Shown in pieces: positions 42,389 through 53,035 of a DNA stretch of 64,000 bases (position 1 is its first letter; every line of letters starts with the position of its first letter). The stretch spans positions 113,149,956 through 113,213,955 of the forward strand of contig OY757907.1 in the NCBI GenBank assembly GCA_963585895.1, in the 5' to 3' direction. Below the pieces are notes generated by a model. The model was not told the origin of the DNA, ran no database searches, and worked only from the letters and a program-made list of their open reading frames with translations. A program made the translations under genes and the position numbers. This DNA is from Sepioteuthis lessoniana (Eukaryota; Mollusca; Cephalopoda; Myopsida; Loliginidae).

Positions 42389-42594
42389 TAGAGTGTACAG
42401 AAAGTATAAAGAATTCTTTCATTTACAAAGGAAGAAAGCGATTCATTAAAAAATGTTCTTCCTTCTCTTAGTGCATCATTTCCAAGATCTTTTACCATTA
42501 CAAAATGTGTTTTGAGATGGTGTCTTAGAGACGTCCAAGCGCACTGCCTTCTATGTCATTTATAATCTGATGTGTGCGTGCGCGCTGCGTAATG

Positions 42595-42596
<2 letters not shown>

Positions 42597-42667
<71 letters not shown>

Positions 42668-42690
42668 ATGCATGTGTGTGTATGACACAC
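42597..42690. repeat. (TA)n-(TG)n microsatellite
   Basis: Long compound tract. Open frames 42525-42740 (-) and 42570-42773 (+) are read through it. Confidence 0.95.
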
Positions 42691-42821
42691 CTGTATCCGT
42701 CATCATCGTAGAAAATATTCATTTCCCAATGTTTTTTCAACTTGGCTTACTGATAAAAGAAGAAAACTTTTAATTTACTCATTATAAGAATCATACGTTG
42801 TATCCGATGCACCCAATCACT

Positions 42822-42823
<2 letters not shown>

Positions 42824-42901
<78 letters not shown>
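42824..42901. repeat. (CA)n-(TA)n microsatellite
   Basis: Compound tract. Confidence 0.95.
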
Positions 42902-42906
<5 letters not shown>

Positions 42907-43116
42907 TTGTAGAGAATACATGTTCTCAATCATGTTGATATTTACACCAGAATGTAAATGAAAATGCAAAATTCCTTCTTTGCTATAATATAGGGTTTTA
43001 AACCTCCAATGCTATATGCAAAGACTTTATCACGTATGATATAAAATTAAAATAAATAATGTATATGAAGATATGCGATTATAGCTATTAAACAACGTTT
43101 ACTAAAGCCTAGTTTA
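42902..43116. other. Nothing recognised
   Basis: Short AT-rich spacer. Confidence 0.4.
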
Positions 43117-43360
43117 TTTTAGACGAACCAGACACGAAGGACATTGCTGGAGAAGCAAGGACGAACTCATCAGTGATGTACCCCTATGGATCCCCGCATA
43201 TGGCCAAGCAAAGGCAGGACGACCAGCTCGAACATACATACAGCAGCTGTGTGAGGATACAGGATGTAGCCCTGAAGACCGGCCAAAAGCGATGAATGAT
43301 AGGGAGAAGTGGCGAGAGAGGGTCAGGAATATCCGCGCTAGCGGCACGACATGATCATGA
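43117..43360 (+). mobile_element. LINE-A 3' end fragment
   Basis: + strand: RRTRHEGHCWRSKDELISDV, PLWIPAYGQAKAGRPARTYI, QQLCEDTGCSPEDRPKAMN, DREKWRERVRNIRASGT, stop, then GATCATGATCAC. The frame is open over 80 codons but lacks any start or RT. Confidence 0.85.
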
Positions 43361-43744
43361 TCACTAAAGCCTAGCTGTTGGCTATTTTACGAATTTACAA
43401 TACAGACAGACAGACACCCACATACCTGTCATTCTGTCTGTCGTTTTGTCTTCCTGTCTCACTCTCTATCAACACCCCCACACACATTTATTTGGCACGA
43501 GACCAATTTCACTTCACTGTATACTCTCTTCAACACCCTCATTAAAATATTTGCTTGTATTCAGGGCAATGCGTATACTAATTTATTTATTTTTACTCCA
43601 ACTAGAAAACTTTTTGCCTTTCCTACATTTTTTTCCGACTTTCCCTTTTCCGATTCTAGTTAAAGGTTTCTGTGTGCGTGATCCATATAAATATTTCGAA
43701 CAAGCTTTTTTAAAAGTTCGATGATTGTGCAGCTTCGTTAAACT
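43361..43744. other. Nothing recognised
   Basis: Pyrimidine-rich DNA. The 92-codon frame 43446-43724 has a T-rich hydrophobic translation and no motif. Confidence 0.4.
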
Positions 43745-43925
43745 CTAGTTAGAGTGAAGAACATAGTCTGACCAACTATTTACAAAAGGCAGGAGGAGAA
43801 CAAATAGATTCACGCCTTTCTCACGTGCATTAGCGTAAAATAAAATGCAAAACAGCCTCGTCCAGAGTTTGAACACACTTACACAATTCCATTTTCTGCA
43901 ATGATATCCGTTACCATAAACTTCT
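43745..43925 (-). mobile_element. SINE-T, diverged
   Basis: Reversed SINE-T words: AGAACATAGTCTGACC, AACTATTTACAAAAGGCAGG, GATTCACGCCTTTCTCACG, AAAATGCAAAACAGC, CCAGAGTTTGAACACAC (box B complement) and CCGTTACCATAAAC (box A complement). Confidence 0.6.
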
Positions 43926-43942
43926 CAACTCTCCCCTCTCTC

Positions 43943-43964
43943 CTTCTCTCCCTCTTTCTCTCTC

Positions 43965-44037
<73 letters not shown>

Positions 44038-44040
44038 GTG
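43943..44040. repeat. (TC)n-(TA)n-(TG)n-(GA)n microsatellite
   Basis: Four-part compound tract. Confidence 0.95.
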
Positions 44041-44044
44041 TGTG

Positions 44045-44175
44045 TCTTCTGTCATCCACAGACAGACTGTTTCATTGTACACAACCCTTTAGTGTGGCTC
44101 GAGACGCAGGACGCTTCAAGCTGGGATCGAAAATATATTGAAAGACTTTAACCGATTCCCTGTCTGAGCCACAAT
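44045..44175 (-). mobile_element. SINE-G unit 2 fragment
   Basis: Reversed SINE-G: TCATCCACAGACAGACTG, TTTCATTG, AGTGTGGCTCGAGACGCAGG, ACGCTTCAAGCTGGGATCG (box B complement), then a degraded head with CTGTCTGAGCCAC. Confidence 0.75.
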
Positions 44176-44260
44176 AAGTACATACAACGTTAGGATTCTA
44201 CAAGAATGGGTCTGTGTGTCTTGTTTGACCAGAACACACATACACAGACAGATACAGACA

Positions 44261-44264
44261 CATC

Positions 44265-44312
<48 letters not shown>
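44261..44312. repeat. (TA)n-(GA)n microsatellite
   Basis: Compound tract. Confidence 0.95.
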
Positions 44313-44314
<2 letters not shown>

Positions 44315-45214
44315 GATATTTCTTTCTCGCTATCAATATTTAGATAGCTGTACATATCTACGTATCTATCTGTAGAGGTAGATAGATAAATTAATGGAAG
44401 TATCTATCAGGAGAGAGAGGGGGGGAGAGGGCAAGCAAGCAAACCTGCTTATTTGGCTTCTGCATACTGTAAATAATATTTTTAAACCTAACATTTTCGG
44501 TCTCATCTGTGGGGAATATATAATTCCCTTGACGACGCGACAGGTGCATTTCACTAAACGTAAGTTGCCTGTAAGTGAAAGGCATTTAGCGTGAGTGGAA
44601 CTTACAACATTATCAAGAGATTTTATTAGACTATAAGAAAATCCCTGAGTACAAGTTATGATCAAAAGGTAGAGAGACTGAATCTTTTAAATTTAAAAGT
44701 ACAAATACAAAGAAGACGTGTTACGCTATGGGATCAAATATGCATAAGTGTTGCGTAACTGGTCATGTCGAAAGTTGTAATCCACACAATATAAAAAGGA
44801 AACTGTTGTTTCTTGACACGAAATGTTATTGCTACTAACTCATTTTCACAGTAGCCACAAAACGAAAGAAACAGAATAAAGGAATCACTTGAGTCCATTT
44901 AATAGACAAAAACTTTAACCCGTGGCAGAAAAAACAGACAACCACAGACTTTGACATTTTCTTTTCTTTACCGACTCGGTCCTACTTGGGCATGTGCGCC
45001 GCTGGCTGCGGTCGACGCCAACTTCTGACACCAAAACCAACAACTACGACTGTCTCTGTCTATGACTGACCCGACGCCTTAGAAATCTTCTAACAAATTT
45101 TCTTCTAATTATTTTCTTATCTAATCTGTTAATGTCACGTAATCACTAAATTTTTGGGGGACACGTGATAGCTAATGTCAGCTGATGTATCGAGAAGTTT
45201 ATTTTAATTCACCG
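44313..45214. other. Nothing recognised
   Basis: Two overlapping minus frames (44366-44665, 44391-44585) and a plus frame (44394-44594) contain no motif I know. No repeat match was found within the window. Confidence 0.4.
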
Positions 45215-45480
45215 TATTTAGTATACTTGCTTAGGTCCCATATAGCGTTTCTTCATGCATTTCGTTATAGTCTGAGTGGTGCATCTTTGCAGTAGTACAA
45301 CAGCCTGAAAGAAATTCCATTTTGATCTAACTGAGAGATCCGTTTTCCAAATAATCGACAATCTGTTAACAGAAGTCCCTGCCTTCTCTATATGTACGTT
45401 AGCATCGCTTATTATTGATAGGATATCGTTACCGCAGAATGTGAAATGGTCTACAACTTTTTTTAGGCTTATAAGCATAG
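45215..45480 (-). mobile_element. LINE-A internal fragment, diverged
   Basis: The minus frame of 86 codons reads VNRLSIIWKTDLSVRSKWNF, FQAVVLLQRCTTQTITKCM and KKRYMG. It aligns with ASDKLSVLWKSVLT and SFFQAAVGSILLYGCTTW in the copy at 1-955. It is 5'- and 3'-truncated. Confidence 0.7.
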
Positions 45481-45512
45481 TTATAAACTTATATATGAGC
45501 AGAAGTGTTGAC

Positions 45513-45549
<37 letters not shown>
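45513..45549. repeat. (TA)n-(TG)n microsatellite
   Basis: Compound tract. Confidence 0.95.
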
Positions 45550-45660
45550 ATGGTTTTCTATATTAATAACTAAAGAGTGCTCAATATCGGTGATAGTGCA
45601 TGAATAGTTCTATGATATCGAAGACAGTCGAGCGCAGTTGAATATGTCTTTGCTATCCTA

Positions 45661-45726
45661 ATACACACACACACACACACATACTTGGGTATATATATAT
45701 ATATATATATGTAGAGAGAGAGAGAA
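45661..45726. repeat. (CA)n, (TA)n and (GA)n tracts
   Basis: Neighbouring short tracts. Confidence 0.9.
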
Positions 45727-45855
45727 ATCGCCAAAGTTCGAAGAGTCATGGATGGTTGAAGTCATAATTTCTGATAATATTTTTAAAAGTTTCGTGACCC
45801 TTTCGTGGGAGAATTGATTTTATTTCCCATTATTGTATCCTCGTAAGAAAATAAG

Positions 45856-45857
45856 CC

Positions 45858-45907
<50 letters not shown>
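45856..45907. repeat. (TATC)n microsatellite
   Basis: About 13 units. Confidence 0.95.
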
Positions 45908-46204
45908 TGTAATTCAGAAGAGTATGTTGTGTTATGGCTATGTTGATGGTTTTGAAAACCCTAGAAAAATTCTTTTGCATATTTTTCTTTAAAATTGACT
46001 GAAAGAATGACGACTAGAAATAAAATTCCACCTTCGAAGCGAATACCAATTAATTAAATAGCAATATATAATAGATCTGCCACGATATAAGATTGTCGGA
46101 GGACAATTGATTGCAACATTTCTATTATAATTCAAATATTACATTAATTCAATATTTCCTACTAAAATCTGGGAAAAACAATGGTGATTAATCGATGAAT
46201 ATTT
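45908..46204. other. Nothing recognised
   Basis: AT-rich spacer. Confidence 0.4.
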
Positions 46205-46345
46205 TTAATGGTTTTGTGTCTTTGTTTAATGGCATTTCAACCGTCGTAATTAAATGCTAAAATTATCCTTCTAGAAGAACAGTAGTCGTATTATTCGACC
46301 CTTTGCTCGGAAGATAAGCGGATTCTTATATTTCTCAAGGGTATT
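46205..46345 (-). mobile_element. SINE-N tail fragment
   Basis: Read on +: GTGTCTTTGTTTAATGGCAT, TTCAACCGTCG, AATTAAATGCTAAAATTATC, CTTCTAGAAGAACAGTAGTC, TTTCTCAAGGGTATT. Confidence 0.65.
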
Positions 46346-46424
46346 CCATCAAAATTCTTTGCCTTTTCTTCTGCTGTTGCTGGAGAGGAAGTATTGTGTT
46401 TATAGTTTTCTTTAGCCAAACCGG

Positions 46425-46905
46425 TTGGTGGCGGGCCGATAGAATACACCGACTGCATCTCTGCAGAGAGGTAAGACACACCCAACGAGTTTCCTGGATA
46501 TGATACTAAACGATCTAATGGTACTATTTACCGACCCCTCCGCTCGGGCAGGATATGACACAAGGTCAATTTTTAAGCGGAGTTTAACAGGTTTGAATTC
46601 AGAGTTTTCCTTCTCCTAGACTAGTTGCCTCACCAAGGCTGAAGAACCTAGTCCGTCCTACTATTTACCCATAGCTGGAGGGAGAATAAGGGGGTTCATA
46701 CCTTTCCCAAGGGTATTTGCCCGAAAGTGAACGTAATAGTGCGACTGGAGTACGAACTCGCGTACTACGATTCCGCAGTTCATCGCTTTAACCATTACAC
46801 CACGAGGACACCCTCAAAACGATCTAATGGTGAGGCTTCAGTAATGCAGGAGTTTTGGAGAATGCAGAGTACCCATTAATTTCCATCTTTCTCTGGTCCA
46901 CTCTG
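46425..46905 (+). mobile_element. SINE-M head half, split by a SINE-T
   Basis: 46425-46522 carries the head (GGGCCGATAGAATACACCGA, CATCTCTGCAGAGAGGTAAG, AGTTTCCTGGATATG). It resumes at 46832 with GAGGCTTCAGTAATGCAGGA, GAGTACCCATTAATTTCC and GGTCCACTCTGGC, then stops near 46905 against the next, reversed copy. Confidence 0.8.
46523..46816 (-). mobile_element. SINE-T with 15-bp target duplication
   Basis: A 294-bp insert is flanked by AAACGATCTAATGGT (46508-46522 and 46817-46831). Minus strand: head GTCCTCGTGGTGTAATGGTT (box A-like), GCGAGTTCGTACTCCAG (box B), then a SINE-N style middle (CACTTTCGGGCAAATACCC), followed by the SINE-T body ATTCTCCCTCCAGCTATGGG and end GCCCGAGCGGAGGGG. It is therefore a SINE-N/T intermediate head with the T tail. 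Confidence 0.9.
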
Positions 46906-46914
46906 GCTTGGTAT

Positions 46915-47320
46915 TGGTATAGTTTGGATTGGTTTGTTTTATGGCATATCAACCATTGTTGGTTATTTAATGCCAAATTGATTTTTATACGTACATTTCT
47001 ATTTCAAATAAATCAATTGAGCATAAATTCAGTTTTTGTACCCACCATTAAATGCCAAAACAGTTCTATTTCAAAAAATTTAGTTTAGCATATGTTTACT
47101 TCTATTTGATCTGTAGATAGGACCATATCAGGTGCTACCACTCCAGGCTAGAGAGGACCTGGGAGCGATGGCAATGAAGGAGTACTCCGCATTCCACAAA
47201 TCTCCAGCAATACTGGAGCTTCACCATCTGATTGATTAGTGTCATATCCAGCACACTCATAAGGGGAGTCTTACCCCCATTCGGAGATGCAGATGTATTC
47301 TGCAGCCTCAGCCGAGTGAG
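46915..47320 (-). mobile_element. SINE-M copy
   Basis: Read on +: TTTTATGGCATATCAACCAT, GGTTATTTAATGCCAAATTG, two modules with TTCTATTTCAAA, GTAGATAGGACCATATCAGG, GAGAGGACCTGGGAGCGATG, ACTGGAGCTTCACCATCTG, GGAGTCTTACCCCC, GCAGCCTCAGCCGAGTGAGCC. Nearly full length. Confidence 0.85.
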
Positions 47321-47815
47321 CCACTCTGGCCTGGAGTGGTAGCAAGTGATAGTGTCCTATCTATGAGTCAAATAGAACTGTTTTTGACATTTAAACAGTA
47401 CTTATGCTAAATTGAATTATTTGAAATAGAACTGTTTTGATATTTTATTCTGAGTAAACAAATGACTGATGTTTAATTAAATTGTTAGTGATACATAGAA
47501 ATACTTAAAATCATTAAACTGTGTTTCAAACCAATCATTAATAGTAAATAGAATTATTCGTATTTGATAGAAATAAAGAAAACCATTTAACTGTGTGAAA
47601 AAGAATGAGCTCAGGCTTGCTTAAAAATGTTATCTACCAAACGTGTTTAAAAATTACATTTGATATATATGTATAAAAAATATTTGCCATTAAATAGTCT
47701 ACAGTAGTTGATATGACATAAAGCCAAACTAATTAATATGTATTTATTATATGTATTCAGAGTATTTGGCATTAGATAACCTACAATGGTTGATATGCCA
47801 TAAAATCTAACCAAT
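47321..47815 (+). mobile_element. SINE-M copy lacking its head, double tail
   Basis: It starts at CACTCTGGCCTGGAGTGGTA and AGTGTCCTATCTATGAGTC, then modules and the tail TTGCCATTAAATAGTC, GTAGTTGATATGACATAAAG. A second tail follows (TTGGCATTAGATAACCTAC, GGTTGATATGCCATAAAATC). Together with the two copies to its left it makes a tail-to-tail then head-to-head cluster. Confidence 0.8.
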
Positions 47816-48189
47816 AACAATTATTGTTTTCTCGGTGATTTTTCTTTATGGGTTGTGTGTGGACCATTTTTTTTCTTATTCATTTCTCGTTGCAAAGTAT
47901 TGTAAACGTATTTTCTTGATTTTTTTCGTAGATTGAGGTATTATTAACACTTGTGAGAATTCAATTATATTGTTTATATGTCTGTTTTATACGATTTTAA
48001 GAAATTATTTTCGATCATCAAACACCGAACGAGCAACATTCAGACTATTCAGAAAAATCAATGTTATAGTATGTCTCAAGGAGAATAAAGTGCTATTTCT
48101 CTTAGTAGGTTATATTGTCGTCGTTGATAAATAGCTGGTAAAATGCCGAATGACTAAATATACATGTTAATATCGTTCTGTGTTCTAGT
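47816..48189. other. Nothing recognised
   Basis: AT-rich spacer. Confidence 0.4.
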
Positions 48190-48716
48190 AAATAACTTTG
48201 CCCTGTTGATTCTGGCAGCAGGATACATCGACTGTACCTCTGCCGAGGCGTAAGTCTCCCCCAATAATTGTCCGGGATACGACACTAAAGAATTTGATGG
48301 CGAGGCTCCAGTAATGCCGGGGCTTTGGGGAATGCGAAATACCTCTTCATTGCCATGGTTTCCAGGTCCTCTCAAGCCCGAAGTGGTAACAATTGGTAGG
48401 GTTCTATCTATGGGTCAAACAGAACTGTTTCACATCTAAACTGTACTTATTCTAAACGGAATTGTTTGAAATAGAACTGTTTTTACATTTTAACTGTGTA
48501 TAAGCAAAAAAAAAAAAATGTGTATATATGCTACACTGAATTCTTTGAAATTAAATGAAACCATTTACCTATGTACAAAAAATCAGTCCGGACTTGTTTA
48601 ATGATTTTATCAACAAAATTTGTTTAGAAATCATATTTAATATATGTATGAAAAGGATTTGGCTTTAAATAACCTACAATGGTTGATATGCCATAAAACC
48701 AAACCAAATGAAAGTA
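48190..48716 (+). mobile_element. SINE-M copy
   Basis: ATACATCGACTGTACCTCTG, GTCCGGGATACGACAC, GAGGCTCCAGTAATGCCGG, CCTCTTCATTGCCATGG, GGTTCTATCTATGGGTCAAA, modules, tail TTTGGCTTTAAATAACCTAC and ATGGTTGATATGCCATAAAA. An A13 run sits in the module region. Confidence 0.85.
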
Positions 48717-48799
48717 AATCATCTGTGTGTCAATCAGTTTCCTTCTTTATATTTTAAAATGCATTGAGACTTTCTTTTCTTTGAATAATATACACGCTG

Positions 48800-49235
48800 T
48801 TGGCAGAGCTTAGTGTACGCTGACTGTATCTCGTTTAGACAATGCCCCCTCCAAAAAGAGATATTCTGCATTTGACTCAATTCTTGTACAACGTTGAAGA
48901 TTATTGATAAAGATATATCTGATGGTACGGCTCCAGGTCTGGAGATCTGGGGAGTGTTAGATATCTGTTCATTACCATCACTCGGAGGTTCACTCTGCGC
49001 CGGAGTGATAATACCTTTGACGATCCCATCTACTGGTCTAAAATATCAGTGTAAAAATATTCGTATTAGATCGGACTGTGTACACAAAAAACAAACAAAA
49101 AATAAACAAAACAACAACAAAACAAACCTCTTAAGACAGAGATACACGTAAAATGTATATACGAACCTACAACAAAAGGGATTCCCAAACGTCTGGGCAT
49201 GAAATAATCCTTGAAGGGTTGACATGCCGTTAAAT
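48800..49235 (+). mobile_element. SINE-M, strongly diverged copy
   Basis: GCTGTTGGCAGAGCTTAGTG, TACGGCTCCAGGTCTGGAG, GTTCATTACCATCACTCGG, GCGCCGGAGTGATAATACC and the tail GGGTTGACATGCCGTTAAAT occur in SINE-M order. The frame 48894-49151 is a reading of it. Confidence 0.6.
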
Positions 49236-49242
49236 CAATTAG

Positions 49243-49321
49243 TCCTATCCAAATAACTTATGCCTTGTATGAGTGAGTTATGGTAACTCACTCATACAAG
49301 GCATAAGTCATTCGGATAGGA
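49243..49321. repeat. Near-perfect 38-bp-arm hairpin
   Basis: The arm ACTTATGCCTTGTATGAGTG and its flanks up to TCCTATCC are repeated inverted around a 3-bp centre (TGG), with two mismatches in 38 bp. Confidence 0.95.
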
Positions 49322-49990
49322 TCTGCTGGAAATTATCACATGAGTTCGGAGAGTTGGATTCATAAAATTTTAAATGTATAAGGGCGAAGGGAACCCTAAC
49401 AAAGAAAGTTTGAATTGGATTCGTATATTCCATTTTCTGTGTTAGTAACCGTTAATCTTACGCCACACTTTCACAAATATAACTATAGGTACAACAAATA
49501 TTACTTACAGATATCAATACTATATCAAATGGTATATGGCATTTATTATTGAATTGACGTATATTGTATAATGTGTATGGTAAATGCTTCCTCCCACAAT
49601 ATTTAGTCTTCATTGAAACGAGAATAACTGCTCAGAGGTGCACGCATGCATGCACATAAACACTTGCAACTATTCTTGCACAACGTTGAACGTAATCAAT
49701 AAAAATGCAACCCGTCCGATTAAAGGACTATAATATGCATTACATGACAATCGAATCTGTTTTGATTGACCACAGAACAAAGAAGACCAGACATATATGG
49801 ACTTGATGTCAGCTTAAAGTATTGGCAGCCATAATTCAACATCATTTCTTATTGCACAACGATAGCGTAAAGAAAGCATTTATAGAATGAAAAGTTGAAG
49901 AATCAAATAGAAAGTGCATATTCCCGTTTTAGCATATAGAGAATGAATAAAGTCTTAAAAACCGTTCTGATGAAGAGTCACATACACTCT
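49322..49990. other. Nothing recognised
   Basis: AT-rich DNA without a repeat match or coding motif. Confidence 0.45.
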
Positions 49991-49993
49991 ATA

Positions 49994-49995
<2 letters not shown>

Positions 49996-50051
<56 letters not shown>

Positions 50052-50052
50052 C

Positions 50053-50081
<29 letters not shown>
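49996..50081. repeat. (TC)n and two (TA)n blocks
   Basis: A compound tract interrupted by CAGACA. Confidence 0.95.
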
Positions 50082-50083
<2 letters not shown>

Positions 50084-50087
50084 TACT

Positions 50088-50362
50088 GGGGGTTGAGCAC
50101 TCTGGCGAAGGAATTTCCGGCCGCTGCTAGCGTAATGCTAAGCTCTTCGAAAGAATTGAGCACTCTGGTAGCCGATAGGGTATAAAAATGTAAACAAAGG
50201 CTGCTGCTGCTGCTGTTGCTAAAAATAAATACCTTAAAATTCCCTTAGCCAACGTGGTCCGCTCAGTGGCCGAGAGGTCTGAAACTTAGTCTAACGTAAA
50301 GTTGGACGGGTTTCGATCCCGGCTTCGAGCGTCCTGCGTGTCTGAAGAGTTCTGTGGATGAC

Positions 50363-50382
<20 letters not shown>
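50088..50382 (+). mobile_element. SINE-G, full composite copy
   Basis: Same order as 33003-33335: GTTGAGCACTCTGGCGAAGG, GCCGCTGCTAGCGTAATG, GCACTCTGGTAGCCGATAGG, (GCT)n, CTCAGTGGCCGAGAGG, GGGTTTCGATCCCGGC, CGTCCTGCGTGTCTGAAGAG. The middle of the 3' part is shortened before GTGGATGACAATATATATA. Confidence 0.85.
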
Positions 50383-50400
<18 letters not shown>

Positions 50401-50430
50401 TAGATGTGTGTATCTATATCTATATATTTA
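50383..50430. repeat. (GA)n and TATC-like tract
   Basis: Short tract between two SINE-G copies. Confidence 0.85.
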
Positions 50431-50434
50431 TATG

Positions 50435-50720
50435 ATCCTGCGTGGGTTGAGCACTCGAGTGGGGAATTGGCCGGCTCCTGTATACGGTGAAATGCAACAG
50501 CTCTTCTCATTGATTGATCACTTATGTAGCCGAAAACGTATATGTAAAAAAAGGTATACGTAAAAAGTTCCTTCACTTATGCTGAGATAACGATGGCCCT
50601 GAGGTAAGATATCCTACTGACGAAAAATCAGCCTGAAACATCTCGCGTGTCTAACCACACTGAAACGTTGTGATAAAACAAGTGTCTGTCTGTGGATGAC
50701 TATATATATATATATATATG
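50435..50720 (+). mobile_element. SINE-G, second subtype
   Basis: GGGTTGAGCACTCGAGTGGG, GGCCGGCTCCTGTATACG, CTCTTCTCATTGATTGATCA, AAAGTTCCTTCACTTATGC, GATGGCCCTGAGGTAAGATA, CTCGCGTGTCTAACCACAC, GTGTCTGTCTGTGGATGACT, (TA)n. Box A/B are weak. It resembles 56560-56828. Confidence 0.75.
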
Positions 50721-52119
50721 GGGGATGTTTGCTATATCTGAAGACAAAGTCTGCACAATATTGGTAAGAAGGCACAAGTAAATCTATGATAGGTCAGTCA
50801 ATATACAATCAGCAGTGTTTATTAACATTCAGTCTCATACCGAGTACTCACCAAGCGTCGTTGACTTCAGCTAAAATTGCAGTTTTATCCATAGTAAAAA
50901 CGCCGAATACAATTAGAAAAATGGTTGCAAATGAAACCGAGTTCCGGTATTAAATAATTCATATGGAGTTGATATGCTGTTAGATAAATCAAACAAAACT
51001 AAAGAATTTGCAAAAGATTTTTTTTTCAAATTTACTTTAAGTATCAACAAAATTTGAAGCACGAGTAAGTAACGGTTATCGTCGTGTAAAATGGACTTGA
51101 GAGAGGCCGTATTAAAATTCTGGACAAGGCTGTTAGTGTTTTACTTCGTGCAAATACCCTTGAGAAATGTATGAATACATCTCTTTGTAATTGTTGGGCA
51201 CACTGTTCTCAAATTTTTTAGCGTATAAAGAACACTCTGAATTCAATCCCTCTATCAACATGTCAGTATGACGGGGGAACTTTTCACCATGAATTGGTTG
51301 GGGCAAATAATAGAGCAGAGTGGGATCTCTGGTCTTGCTAAACAACCATTCTAGAACGAAAACTAGGAATTAGAAACCATCTGTTTCTGGTTTGGCCATA
51401 GTGGATAATAATTGTCTTAAAAGAAATCATAGGAAAAGAACAAAGACACATTGATGTTTAAGAAAGAGAATATCAACAAAAATAACAAAATTTTACAATA
51501 AAGTAATGAAAAGGTTGAGTAGAAGATAACAAAAGCTACCCTCAATCTACAGACAACCATTAATATGACTCATCCAATACTCCCAAATAATAATGGCTGA
51601 TAAGGCTGGTGCCCATAAAAGCTAATCTGTCTCTATCTATTGCAATTCAACATGGTTTATGAAGACTTTAAAATCAGTAATTAGTATACATAGAGGATTT
51701 CCCTCATATTTTATATTACGTTGGATTGATGCTATTCTATGGAGAAAATCAATACAACTAGAGGTTGAAAGTTCTATCCAGTTTAGCATCATTCCCATAT
51801 AACATGAAATGAGCACGAAGTATTCTCAGTGTAAGAATTAGGGATCCCCCAGTTTTTAAAAAAATCGTTTGAATTGCAAAATCATGGTGTACACAGGAGG
51901 CAAAGAAGTTGAAACACTTTCCTTATTATTTCTTAATTGTTCTTTAACATTTTAATACTGGCTAAATTGTTTAAAAAGTTATTTTCTCCGGGGTCCACTT
52001 AGAATTAATTTCAAAAGAAACGCTTGAAATTCAAGTAAAAGTGTTGGTTTATATTAGAATATACAGGATAAACCGGGAGATTGAAGAAAGATTTATATTT
52101 GTCCAGTTCTAAAGTTTTC
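50721..52119. other. Mostly unrecognised; SINE-M tail at 50935-50995
   Basis: GGTATTAAATAATTCATATG, GGAGTTGATATGCTGTTAGA is a SINE-M/N tail. GTAACGGTTATCGTCGTGTA (51066-51085) is a SINE-T head remnant. The minus frame 51133-51345 (70 codons) has mixed composition but no motif I know. Confidence 0.4.
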
Positions 52120-52189
52120 ATCCAGAGAGAGAGAGAGAGAGAGAGAGTGTGTGTGTGTGTGTACGTATATATATATATATATATATATG
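52120..52189. repeat. (GA)n-(GT)n-(TA)n microsatellite
   Basis: Compound tract. Confidence 0.95.
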
Positions 52190-52789
52190 GCAGGAAAATT
52201 TATAGAGCAGTCAATATCAGTTGACTGGTACGTTGGTGTTTAGGGACTTGGTATTAAAGCTGGCTCTACGGTTTTAATTTATGTAAGAGGCCTCCAAAAT
52301 CTTTGACATGTGAAGGGTTAATTATTTCTGGTTGGGAAATAGCTTTTCTGCCTAGACTTTTACTAATTTATGAGGGGCGTTATCAATACCAAATACGTGT
52401 AGTCTCACAGGAATAAAACGCATATATGAAAAATAAACATATAACCATCGGGAATATCAAGTCTCTTTACACCAACGTGCTAGTCCATAAATTCTTCTGC
52501 TTTAGAAAATAAACCGAAATAAAAACACGTATAATGCAAAATTCACAGCCCCACTTCCCTGTCATACAGACGTACAAAATAAATACAAAAACATTTTTCT
52601 TTTTCCTTTTTAACTTTTAATAACAATTTCCCTATTCAAAAATTCGGACTAATATTATGTACTTAAATTATATGTCAGTATGTCTCTTTTAAGAGGTCCT
52701 TGAATCCGGTACATTTCAAACCATCTGTCCCTAAATTTTTTAGATACTCTATTAATATATCCAAGCAAAAACAAAAAAAATAGGAAAGG
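52190..52789. other. Nothing recognised
   Basis: AT-rich DNA. Confidence 0.4.
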
Positions 52790-53035
52790 AAAAGACGAAC
52801 ATATCAATAAAATTAAACATGCAATCGAATTCACATTCGAAGATGAAACGAGAACTCTTGGTTTTCTTAGACATCTTACAAATTCAAAACAACTGCTGCG
52901 TAAAACTCCAAGTCTACAGAATGCAAATTAATAAGAACGAACTCATGAATTTACAACGATACAATAAACTCCTGAATTTAAGCAAGGAAGTTTTAGAGTT
53001 TTAAGCCCCGGATATCTACCAGAGAAAGAAATGTA
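52790..53035 (+). mobile_element. Possible PLE reverse transcriptase fragment
   Basis: Frames read INKIKHAIEFTFEDE then LVFLDILQIQNNCCVKLQVY and, in another frame, FRVLSPGYLPEKEMYE. This resembles the FT.E.E....PFLD...R....L...VYRK block and the following R..L....PEYL..E segment of Penelope-type RTs. Frameshifts are needed, and the catalytic region is outside this fragment. The mariner at 53036 cuts its 3' side. Confidence 0.35.
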
